From: an uncultured Eubacteriales bacterium
GTDB lineage: Bacteria; Bacillota; Clostridia; Oscillospirales; CAG-272
Assembly: GCA_934489945.1 (NCBI GenBank)
Contig: CAKSSY010000044.1
Span: 1-15,968 of the forward strand
DNA: 15,968 nt
Direction: 5' to 3'
Of this stretch, positions 7,369 through 13,335 are shown piece after piece (positions within the stretch are counted from its first letter, which is position 1; every line of letters begins with the position of its first letter). Below the pieces are notes generated by a model. The model searched no databases. It saw only the letters and a program-made list of their open reading frames with translations, and was not told the DNA's origin. Position numbers and translations under genes: made by a program.

Positions 7369-8358
7369 ATGAAAGCTGTTTTGGTTCAAAAAGATAAAAG
7401 CCTTGTATGGGGCGATGTGCCGAATCCCACGGTCGGGGAGGATGATGTCCTCGTAAAAATTGCCTGTGCGGCAGTCAACCGCGCCGATCTTATGCAGAGA
7501 GAAGGCTGTTATCCGCCTCCTCCGGGCTGCCCGGACTGGATGGGACTGGAAATCTCAGGAACGATTGTCGAGGTCGGGAAAAACGTCCCTCAAAAAAGTC
7601 ATTGGAAGATCGGAGATAAGGTATGCGCACTTCTCGGCGGCGGCGGATATGCGGAATATGCCAATGTCAAATACGATATGCTGATGCCCGTGCCGAAAAA
7701 CTGCTCCATGGAGGAAGCGGCAGCCATGCCCGAAGCGTTCGCCACCGCCTTTCTCAACCTCTTTATTGAGGGCGGCATCCGATCCGGCGACACACTCCTC
7801 ATGAATGCGGGAGCCAGCGGACTTGCCAGTGTGGTAATTCCGATGGCGAAAGCGTTCGGCGTCCGCGTTATCACCACCGTCATCGCCGACGAAAAAATCG
7901 AGGAAATCCGCCATTTGCACGCCGATATTGTCGTCAACACCCAAAAAGAGGACATCACCAAGGTTCTGAAAACCCAGCTGGATGAGGGACACCCTGTCAC
8001 AGTCGCCATCGACTGTCTCGGCGGCGACGTCATGGGCAAATGCCTGCCATATATGGAGCATGGCGGACGCTGGATCATGATTGCCACATTGGCAGGAGAT
8101 ATGACCGCCGTTGACCTGCGGAATATCTATGTCCGTAATGTCCGTATTATCGGCTCCACACTCCGTTCCCGCAAGCCCGAGGTCAAGGCACAGATTCTGT
8201 CAAAACTCGTAGAGACAATCTGGCCGAAAGTTGAGACGGGTGAAGTCCGTCCCACCATCTATAAAATTCTTCCCATCACCCAAGCCGCCGAGGCACATGA
8301 CTTCCTTTATGCGGGAAAGAGTACCGGCAAGGTGGTTTTGCGCGTTTCGGAAGACTGA
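7369..8358 (+). CDS. Quinone oxidoreductase-like medium-chain dehydrogenase (PIG3 type)
   Basis: A 329-aa medium-chain dehydrogenase/reductase without the zinc-ligand set of alcohol dehydrogenases. The N-terminal GroES-like domain carries NRADLMQREGCYPPPPG (37-53), GLEISGTIVEVG (59-70) and GDKVCALLGGGGYAEY (82-97), the pattern of the PIG3/NAD(P)H quinone oxidoreductase group. The Rossmann nucleotide-binding turn is NAGASGLASVVIPMAKAFG (146-164). Members reduce quinones or other enone-like carbonyls with NADPH, probably in the cytoplasm; the substrate here is unknown. It begins 15 nt after the previous gene with GAGAGG ahead of the ATG, so it is in the same operon. Confidence 0.88.
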   Translation: MKAVLVQKDKSLVWGDVPNPTVGEDDVLVKIACAAVNRADLMQREGCYPPPPGCPDWMGLEISGTIVEVGKNVPQKSHWKIGDKVCALLGGGGYAEYANVKYDMLMPVPKNCSMEEAAAMPEAFATAFLNLFIEGGIRSGDTLLMNAGASGLASVVIPMAKAFGVRVITTVIADEKIEEIRHLHADIVVNTQKEDITKVLKTQLDEGHPVTVAIDCLGGDVMGKCLPYMEHGGRWIMIATLAGDMTAVDLRNIYVRNVRIIGSTLRSRKPEVKAQILSKLVETIWPKVETGEVRPTIYKILPITQAAEAHDFLYAGKSTGKVVLRVSED

Positions 8359-8412
8359 CCCCCCGAAAAACCATTTGAAAAATCAAATCCATACAGAAAG
8401 AGGAAAATTTTT

Positions 8413-9138
8413 ATGAATTATCAGGGAAAATGTGCCTTTGTTACCGGTGTCGCACACGGCATCGGCAGAGCCATCGCACTCGGCTTTGCCAAGGGACAGT
8501 GCGACCTTGCCCTTGCTGACATTGACGAGGCAGGACTTGCCGAAACTGCCGAAAAGGCGCGTGCATTCGGTGTCAGAGTCGAAACCTACAAACTTGACGT
8601 CACCGATGAGGCAGCAGTCAATGCCTCCGTCGCCGATGCCATTGCAAAACTCGGTAAAATCGACATTCTCGTAAACAATGCCGGCGTCTACAGCAACTGC
8701 AAACGTTTCGTCGATCTCCCCGTCGAAGTTTGGAAGAGAAAATTTGAAATCAATGTCTACGGCACCTTTTATGCCACACGTGCCGTCATTCCCGGCATGA
8801 AAGAGCGTCACTACGGCAGGATTATCCATATCGGCTCAGTTGCCGGTATGTACGGCATCGCCAGCATGGCAGACTATTCCGCCACCAAGGGTGCCATTAT
8901 TGCCTTCACGCATGCCCTCGCCAAGGAACTGGCTCCCGAAGGCATTACTGTAAACTGCGTTTCCCCCGGAAGCATCGATGTCCGGAACGACAAAAATGCC
9001 ATGCCCGAACATTCCTTCACCGGCAGAGCCGGAACGCCGGAAGAGTGCGCCGCCGTTGTGCTGTTCCTCGCGTCGGATGAAGCATCCTATGTCTGCGGTC
9101 AGAACTATGCCGTGGACGGTTGCCGTAAAAAAATGTAA
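8413..9138 (+). CDS. Short-chain dehydrogenase/reductase (SDR)
   Basis: A 241-aa classical SDR. It has the cofactor motif TGVAHGIG (11-18), the acidic end of the second strand in ADID (35-38), NNAG (88-91), catalytic Ser142 in IGSVAG, and Tyr155/Lys159 in YSATK, followed by the PG motif (SPGS, 184-187) and the usual C-terminal GQNYAVDG. D36 or D38 after strand 2 favours NAD(H) over NADP(H). It is close to 3-oxoacyl-ACP reductase/glucose dehydrogenase-like members, so the substrate cannot be given. AGAGGA precedes the start, 54 nt after the quinone oxidoreductase gene. It likely acts with its two upstream neighbours on a common carbonyl or polyol substrate. Confidence 0.9.
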   Translation: MNYQGKCAFVTGVAHGIGRAIALGFAKGQCDLALADIDEAGLAETAEKARAFGVRVETYKLDVTDEAAVNASVADAIAKLGKIDILVNNAGVYSNCKRFVDLPVEVWKRKFEINVYGTFYATRAVIPGMKERHYGRIIHIGSVAGMYGIASMADYSATKGAIIAFTHALAKELAPEGITVNCVSPGSIDVRNDKNAMPEHSFTGRAGTPEECAAVVLFLASDEASYVCGQNYAVDGCRKKM

Positions 9139-9173
9139 CCAAGCCCCCCACAAAGCGCAATAAACGATGCGTT

Positions 9174-9197
9174 CCTATTGTAATTGCATTACATAGG
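9174..9197. promoter_or_regulatory. Inverted repeat before the SDR pseudogene
   Basis: CCTATTGTAAT and ATTACATAGG pair as a 10-bp stem with one bulged T and a 3-nt loop, 12 nt before the pseudogene start and next to its GGAGA ribosome binding site. It could be an operator or an mRNA hairpin; nothing decides between them. Confidence 0.45.
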
Positions 9198-9209
9198 AGA
9201 AAAAGAAAT

Positions 9210-9837
9210 ATGGATTTTTCAAATAAGGTCGCGATTGCAATCGGCGCGGCATCCGGTATGGGATTGCTGTTCTGTCAAAGATTTGCGGAGCTCGGAGGGA
9301 CAGTCGTTCTGGTGGACGTAGATTTGGCAAAGGCTTAAGAACGCACGGAAGAAATCCGCAAAGCATACCCGGGAAAAGCCATTGCAGTCGAATGTGATGT
9401 ACGTTGCTACGATCAGGTCACGGCGGTTTGCAAACGTGCCGTAGAAACCTTTGGCAGAATGGATGTTCTGGAAAACTTTGTCGGCGGAGCAGAAACCCGA
9501 TTCATCATACAAATGCGGAATTTCCGGACATCCCGATCGAGATTTACGATTGGGGACGGAATGTGAATCTGAAAGGACAGTTCTGTTTCGACCACGCCGT
9601 GATGAAACAAATGCGAGAACAAAAAGACGGTGTGATTCTCAATATCGGCTCTATTTGTGGCGAGGAGGGTGCGCTCAACGCCGTCGCATACGCGACGGCA
9701 AAAAGCGGTGCCATGAACGGTCTGACCAAATCTTTGACACTTTACGGAAGAAAATACGGCATTCGCTGTTGCTGTGTTTCTCCGGGGTCCGTAATGACGC
9801 GCCCCGGCATGGCGGGTATGAAAACCGCCGTTTTGCC
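9210..9837 (+). pseudogene. Short-chain dehydrogenase pseudogene (stop, frameshift, lost 3' end)
   Basis: From ATG 9210 the frame encodes an SDR N-terminus with GAASGMG (12-18) and acidic VDVD (35-38), then an in-frame TAA at 9336-9338 (codon 43). The same frame continues after the stop with recognisable SDR sequence to about 9500 (GRMDVL, where NNAG has decayed to ENFVG). Homology then moves to another frame, from about 9520 onward: a one-base net deletion. That frame gives DIPIEIYDWG, VNLKGQF, SICGEEGALNAVAYATAKSG (Ser, Tyr and Lys of the active site) and CVSPGSVMTRPGMAGM. The protein then runs into repeat copy B at about 9819-9837 and the last 50 or so residues are missing. It is the last gene of the dehydroquinase-like operon. 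Confidence 0.88.
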
Positions 9838-9958
9838 ACCAAGAAAATCAAAAAACAAAATCACAGAGACAAAAACGACCAAGCTCCCCACCCAAATACC
9901 GGAATCCCGACCGGCATTTTGAATGGGCTGTTAAAAACATCAAGTTATTAACAGCCCC
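9819..9958 (+). repeat. Dispersed repeat, copy B (5' truncated, degraded hairpin)
   Basis: It aligns with copies A and C from TGAAAACCGCC through TTTTGCCACCAAGAAA, the A-rich block, ACCGGAATCCCGACCGGCATTTT and the terminal GGGCTGTTAAAAAC hairpin. It begins abruptly inside the SDR pseudogene and lacks the first ~60-95 bp present in copy C. Its hairpin is decayed: only GGGCTGTTAA (9925-9934) and TTAACAGCCC (9948-9957) still pair, and the T tract is lost. Confidence 0.88.
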
Positions 9959-9976
9959 AACCTCCGCGGAAATTTT

Positions 9977-10027
9977 GAAAAAAACATCCCGCCGTGATGC
10001 AAAACGGCGGGATGTTTTTTTGTTTTT
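9977..10027. terminator. Bidirectional intrinsic terminator between the SDR operon and metQ
   Basis: A perfect 14-bp stem (9982-9995 AAACATCCCGCCGT with 10004-10017) and 8-nt loop is followed by a long T tract on the plus strand and by TTTTC on the minus strand. It lies between convergent transcription units and can end both. Confidence 0.88.
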
Positions 10028-10101
10028 CAAAGTTTTTGAGGTCATCGGAAACTTTTCAGCAGGAAATTCCTAACCGTTCCCTCACCTCTCCCGTTCTTTC
10101 G

Positions 10102-10920
10102 TCAGTGAATTGCAACTACAGCACCGGCATAGGTATCGGCGATGTATTTGGCAACCTTCTCGGACTGAAGAGCCTTCAGGAGTGCCTGAATCTTGGGAGA
10201 ATTTTCATTGCCCTTCTCCACCGCAACAATGTTGGCATAAGTCTGTGCAGCAGAACCGGAAGCGTCCTCGGTAGCCAGAGCGTCCGCAATCTTCAGTCCC
10301 GCGCCGATGGCGTAGTTTCCGTTGATAACGGCAATGGTTCCTTTGTCGCTGTTCTTGAGCTGTGCGGGAACGGTATCGGCTACGACTGCTTTGATGGTAT
10401 AACCACCATCGTCAACAATATCCAATGTTGTCACACCTTTTTCGGCACTTGCATTCTCGGGGAGCTTAATCAGTCCCTCCTGCTGAAGCAGGAACAGTGC
10501 ACGCGTCTCGTTGCTGTCGTCGGCAGGAATCAGGATGGTAGCTCCTTTTGCCAGTTCTTTGAGATCCTTAACGTCGTTGCCGTAAATCCCAAACGGCTCA
10601 TAGTGAACAAGACCGGCGGAAACGATCGTGGTACCGTTCTTGGCATTGTAGGAGTTCAGATACGGTGTATGCTGAAAATAGTTAGCATCCAGTTCGCCTT
10701 CGCTGACGCCCTTGTTCGGCAGAATATAGTCATCATAAACCACGATCTTCAGCTCATAGCCTTCTGCCTTCAGATCGTCTTTAATCTGCTCAAGAATTTC
10801 GGCATGGGGGGTGGAGCTTGCTCCAACACGGATGGTTTTGTCGTCGGTCTTGTTTCCGCACGCGCAGAATACACCGAGCAAAAGAACTGCTACAAGTACA
10901 AGAGAAAGAATTTTTTTCAT
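10102..10920 (-). CDS. metQ: Methionine-binding lipoprotein MetQ (NlpA family)
   Basis: The 272-aa substrate-binding component of the MetNIQ methionine ABC importer. A lipoprotein signal peptide (MKKILSLVLVAVLLLG) precedes Cys21, the likely lipid-modified residue, in the slightly unusual context FCAC. The mature part has NlpA-family hallmarks: TIRVGASSTPHAEILEQIK (29-47), DANYFQHTPYLNSY (78-91), HYEPFGIYG, IPADDSNETRALFLLQQEGLI and the NGNYAIGAGL region. It should capture L- and/or D-methionine outside the membrane and deliver it to MetI. The start has AAAGGAG 9 nt upstream. It is the last gene of the operon, 40 nt after metI, and is followed by a strong terminator. Confidence 0.93.
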   Translation of the reverse strand: MKKILSLVLVAVLLLGVFCACGNKTDDKTIRVGASSTPHAEILEQIKDDLKAEGYELKIVVYDDYILPNKGVSEGELDANYFQHTPYLNSYNAKNGTTIVSAGLVHYEPFGIYGNDVKDLKELAKGATILIPADDSNETRALFLLQQEGLIKLPENASAEKGVTTLDIVDDGGYTIKAVVADTVPAQLKNSDKGTIAVINGNYAIGAGLKIADALATEDASGSAAQTYANIVAVEKGNENSPKIQALLKALQSEKVAKYIADTYAGAVVAIH

Positions 10921-10960
10921 GGTATAATCTCCTTTATTTTTATATTTTTATAGAGTTGAC

Positions 10961-11656
10961 TTATCTAACACGTTTATCGGTCTTGCGGGCAATCCACATA
11001 CCAACTTCCTGAATGACCTGAACAATAATCACGATCAGCACCACACAGAACCAGACAATGTCCGGATTGGACCGCTGGTGACCGTAAATAATGGCAATTG
11101 CACCGAGTCCGCCACCGCCGATGGTGCTTGCCATTGCGGAATACCCCAAAACCGTAACAATCGAAATTACAGCCCCCACAATAAGTGCCGGTTTCGCTTC
11201 GGGGATCAGAACCTTGCAGACGATTTTGAAATTCGGAGTTCCCATTGCCTGTGCCGCCTCGATGATTCCGGCATCAACCTCCTTGATCGACGACTCCACC
11301 ATACGGGCAATGTAGGGCGCGGCGGCAATCACCAGCATCACGATCATTGCCTTGTTGCCAAGAGCGGTACCGACAACCAGTTTTGCCACCGGAAGCATGG
11401 CAACCATCAAAATAATGAACGGCATACTGCGGAAGATATTGACAACAATACCGAGAATCCGGTTGAGCCACCCGATCGGATGAATCCCGCCTTCGCTTGT
11501 AACCGAGAGAAGAAGTCCGAGCGGAAGCCCGATAATGTAAGCAATCAATGTGGAAAGCACCGTCAGGTAAATGGTTTCCCAAATACCGCGTCCGATATCG
11601 CCGTTATTCCACAACTTTATGAACATTTCGGAAAAATGTGATAATATTTCTTGCAT
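10961..11656 (-). CDS. metI: Methionine ABC transporter permease MetI
   Basis: A 231-aa inner-membrane permease with about five hydrophobic segments (near 28-52, 66-98, 102-118, 156-185, 198-219). The ABC-coupling EAA loop is at 133-154 (EAAQAMGTPNF through LIPEA). RSMPFIILMVAMLP and GYSAMASTIGGGGLG are typical of MetI. It forms the methionine channel with MetN and MetQ. The ATG at 11656 is preferred over the in-frame TTG at 11680 because GAAAGGG lies about 11 nt upstream of the ATG and nothing resembling a ribosome binding site precedes the TTG. A 103-nt gap separates it from metN; it holds GC-rich short inverted repeats but no convincing terminator or promoter. Confidence 0.92.
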   Translation of the reverse strand: MQEILSHFSEMFIKLWNNGDIGRGIWETIYLTVLSTLIAYIIGLPLGLLLSVTSEGGIHPIGWLNRILGIVVNIFRSMPFIILMVAMLPVAKLVVGTALGNKAMIVMLVIAAAPYIARMVESSIKEVDAGIIEAAQAMGTPNFKIVCKVLIPEAKPALIVGAVISIVTVLGYSAMASTIGGGGLGAIAIIYGHQRSNPDIVWFCVVLIVIIVQVIQEVGMWIARKTDKRVR

Positions 11657-11759
11657 TTTGTTATTTACCCTTTCTGACAAAGTAGGTTTCCCGAGCGAGC
11701 CGGCTCCGACGAAAACACTTCATCGGATATCGTGTTCCTCCGAAAGACACCGATTGCCG

Positions 11760-12752
11760 TCATTCGCTCTCCGCAAGATACGAAATATGTTTGTTGTTCA
11801 GATAACTCGTCACGCGGGCGGCACGACTGTCGTCGTCGGGAAGCTGAATAATCATCTGACCGTAAGCCTTGCCGTCAAAATCCTTGGTGTCGGCAAACAA
11901 AATGTTCACGGGCACCTGACATTCCAATACAAGATTGGAAATCACCGGAAGCGTGGATGCCTCGCCGTTAAAGACGATACGCAGCTTTTTCCCGCCCGTA
12001 ATCGACTTCACGGCAAGAGAGCCCGGCAAAACCAACTCCTTGGCAATATCCGATTTCGGGTTGGTAAACACCTCGCTCACCTCTCCCAGTTCCGCGATTT
12101 CACTCTTGTCAATCACGGCAACGCGGTCACAGATTTTGTCAATAACCTTCATTTCGTGCGTGATAACGACAATCGTGACCCCCAATTCCCGATTGATTTT
12201 TTTCAAAAGTTCCAAAATCTGCATCGTGTTGTTGGGATCCAGCGCACTGGTTGCTTCGTCACACAACAGATACTTGGGATTGGTAGCCAAAGCCCGTGCA
12301 ATTGCCACCCTTTGTTTTTGTCCCCCAGAAAGTTGAGAAGGAAAAGCGCGGGTGCGGTCAGAAAGCCCAACCAGTTCCAAAAGTTCCATTGCACGTTTGA
12401 CGGCATCTGCTTTTTTCCATCCCGCAATTTCGAGAGGAAAGCAGACATTGCGAAGTACGTTTCGCTGTTCCAACAAATGAAAGCCTTGAAAAATCATACC
12501 GATGGAACGTCGCATTCGCAGAAGCTCCGAACGGCGTAACTGGGTCAGGTCTTGCCCGTCTATCAGAACATTGCCGGCAGTAGGACGTTCAAGAAGATTG
12601 ATACAGCGCACAAGCGTACTTTTGCCCGCACCGGACAGTCCGATGATTCCGAAGATTTCCCCGTCGCGAATGGTAAGATTGATGTTTTTCAACGCCACGA
12701 TTTTGCCCGCAGCCCCCTTGAAAGTCTTTTCGAGATTTCGGATTTCGATCAT
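11760..12752 (-). CDS. metN: Methionine ABC transporter ATP-binding protein MetN with NIL domain
   Basis: A 330-aa ATPase of the methionine importer. It has Walker A GLSGAGKST (38-46), Q-loop Q89 (IFQGFHLL), signature LSGGQ (141-145), Walker B YLLCDEATSALD (161-172) and switch His199 (VVITHE). The C-terminal NIL domain (about 256-328) in characterised MetN proteins binds methionine and inhibits transport, so the importer is probably subject to feedback at the protein level too. The start has AGGAGA 8 nt upstream. The gene sits directly behind an intrinsic terminator and a Met/Cys-rich leader frame, so its transcription appears conditional on read-through. Confidence 0.95.
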   Translation of the reverse strand: MIEIRNLEKTFKGAAGKIVALKNINLTIRDGEIFGIIGLSGAGKSTLVRCINLLERPTAGNVLIDGQDLTQLRRSELLRMRRSIGMIFQGFHLLEQRNVLRNVCFPLEIAGWKKADAVKRAMELLELVGLSDRTRAFPSQLSGGQKQRVAIARALATNPKYLLCDEATSALDPNNTMQILELLKKINRELGVTIVVITHEMKVIDKICDRVAVIDKSEIAELGEVSEVFTNPKSDIAKELVLPGSLAVKSITGGKKLRIVFNGEASTLPVISNLVLECQVPVNILFADTKDFDGKAYGQMIIQLPDDDSRAARVTSYLNNKHISYLAESE

Positions 12753-12775
12753 ACGGCTGTTCTCCTGTCGTTGAC

Positions 12776-12811
12776 AAAAACAAGGTAGGAAACCCGATGT
12801 TTCCTACCTTG
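12776..12811 (-). terminator. Leader terminator (attenuator) upstream of metN
   Basis: On the minus strand a perfect 13-bp stem (CAAGGTAGGAAAC with GTTTCCTACCTTG, 12811-12799 and 12793-12781) and 5-nt loop is followed by TTTTT (12780-12776). It lies 23 nt before the metN start and downstream of the operon promoter, so it would stop metNIQ transcription unless bypassed. This placement is characteristic of transcription attenuation. Confidence 0.88.
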
Positions 12812-12813
12812 CA

Positions 12814-12834
12814 ATAATTCACCTTGTAAATTAT
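12814..12834 (-). other. Hairpin overlapping the leader-peptide stop codon
   Basis: ATAATTTAC (12834-12826) and GTGAATTAT (12822-12814) pair over 9 bp with one wobble and a 3-nt loop. The left arm contains the leader frame stop codon TAA, so a ribosome there would prevent folding. It ends 2 nt before the terminator stem. It may be a pause or timing hairpin; its role is inference. Confidence 0.5.
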
Positions 12835-12932
12835 CCGGCAACGAGACATGACGGGCATTTATTGGCATAACAAAACATGCACATGGAGCACATGCACATC
12901 ATCATTCCGGTCATCATAGCGTATCTTGCCAT
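12831..12932 (-). CDS. Met/Cys-rich leader peptide of metNIQ (33 aa)
   Basis: A 33-codon frame with AAAAAGGAG 8 nt before its ATG, lying about 28 nt after the predicted transcription start and 19 nt before the leader terminator. It encodes 9 Met (positions 1, 6, 7, 10, 11, 12, 14, 17, 19) and 6 Cys (13, 15, 18, 21, 26, 29). Residues 10-21 read MMMCMCSMCMFC. Sulfur amino acids make up 15 of 33 residues, far above chance. Its place between promoter and terminator of a methionine importer fits a trp-type leader peptide whose translation senses charged tRNA-Met and/or tRNA-Cys. The codon choice is ATG for all Met and mostly TGC for Cys. An alternative is a small metal-binding peptide (CPSC near the end), but position argues for a regulatory role. 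No similar family is known to me. Confidence 0.8.
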   Translation of the reverse strand: MARYAMMTGMMMCMCSMCMFCYANKCPSCLVAG

Positions 12933-12966
12933 AGCCCTATCTCCTTTTTGTTTTCGGAATACAGGC

Positions 12967-12995
12967 ATTATAGCACGTCCCATGTTGTTTGTCAA
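12967..12995 (-). promoter_or_regulatory. Consensus sigma-A promoter of the leader-metNIQ operon
   Basis: On the minus strand TTGACA (12995-12990), a 17-nt spacer and TATAAT (12972-12967) match the consensus perfectly. Transcription should start near 12960, giving a leader of about 208 nt before metN. Such a strong promoter suits an operon limited downstream by a terminator. Confidence 0.9.
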
Positions 12996-13032
12996 TAGAA
13001 TTGACGCATTTTTTCAAATTTTGTCACAAAAC

Positions 13033-13048
13033 AACAATTGCAATTGTT
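13033..13048. promoter_or_regulatory. Perfect 16-bp palindrome upstream of the metNIQ promoter
   Basis: AACAATTGCAATTGTT is a perfect palindrome centred about 45 nt upstream of the -35 element. It resembles a dimeric regulator site, possibly an activator site given its position. No binding protein can be assigned. Confidence 0.4.
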
Positions 13049-13126
13049 TCCAAAATTCATTTCATAATACTTTCGCCAAACCATTTATAAAGGCACCGGC
13101 ACAATCCCCGCATTTTCCGACATATA

Positions 13127-13171
13127 AAAGGGGGAGGGTAAAAAACTCAAAATGAGTTTTTTACCCTCCCC
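13127..13171 (-). terminator. Outward-facing terminator hairpin at the left end of repeat copy C
   Basis: A perfect 19-bp stem (13131-13149 with 13153-13171) and 3-nt loop is followed on the minus strand by CTTTTATAT. It would stop transcription coming from the recombinase before it reaches the metNIQ promoter region. Confidence 0.75.
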
Positions 13172-13294
13172 GACGACTTTGGTCTTTTCGGTTGAAAACC
13201 GCCGTTTTGCCACCAAGAAAGTCGAAAAAACAAAGTCGAGGCAAAAACGACCAAAATCACATCCAAAACAACGGAATCCCGTCCGGCATTTTTG

Positions 13295-13334
13295 GGGGCT
13301 GTTAAAAAACTTGATGTTTTTAACAGCCCCTTTT
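13295..13334 (+). terminator. Outward-facing terminator hairpin at the right end of repeat copy C
   Basis: GGGGCTGTTAAAAA (13295-13308) pairs with TTTTTAACAGCCCC (13317-13330), and TTTT follows on the plus strand. It is homologous to the copy A hairpin. The recombinase gene ends immediately to its right on the other strand. Confidence 0.65.
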
Positions 13335-13335
13335 A

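Noticed and set aside
6484..7389. Long minus-strand frame opposite the dehydroquinase-like gene
   Set aside because: Antisense shadow of a well-supported gene with no recognisable domain.
8372..8390. Short ATTTGA/TCAAAT inverted repeat between the quinone oxidoreductase and SDR genes
   Set aside because: Only 6 AT-rich pairs with no T tract; too weak to call.
9994..10953. 319-codon plus-strand frame opposite metQ
   Set aside because: Antisense shadow of metQ; it also starts inside the terminator hairpin.
12874..12904. Repeated ACATGCACAT motif as a direct-repeat operator
   Set aside because: It is explained by the alternating Met and Cys codons of the leader frame.
12788..12908. Possible antiterminator: Met codons 9-12 of the leader (GGAATGATGATGT) pairing with the terminator loop and right arm (ACATCGGGTTTC)
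   Set aside because: Eleven pairs include three wobbles and an internal loop, and a ribosome stalled on those Met codons would block it, favouring termination on starvation, the opposite of the expected logic. Probably chance.
12753..12960. S-box (SAM) riboswitch or Met T-box in the metNIQ leader
   Set aside because: No S-box consensus with its conserved GAGGGACTGGCCC-type segments and no T-box GGTGGNACCGCG segment is present, and the leader is filled by the short frame and terminator.
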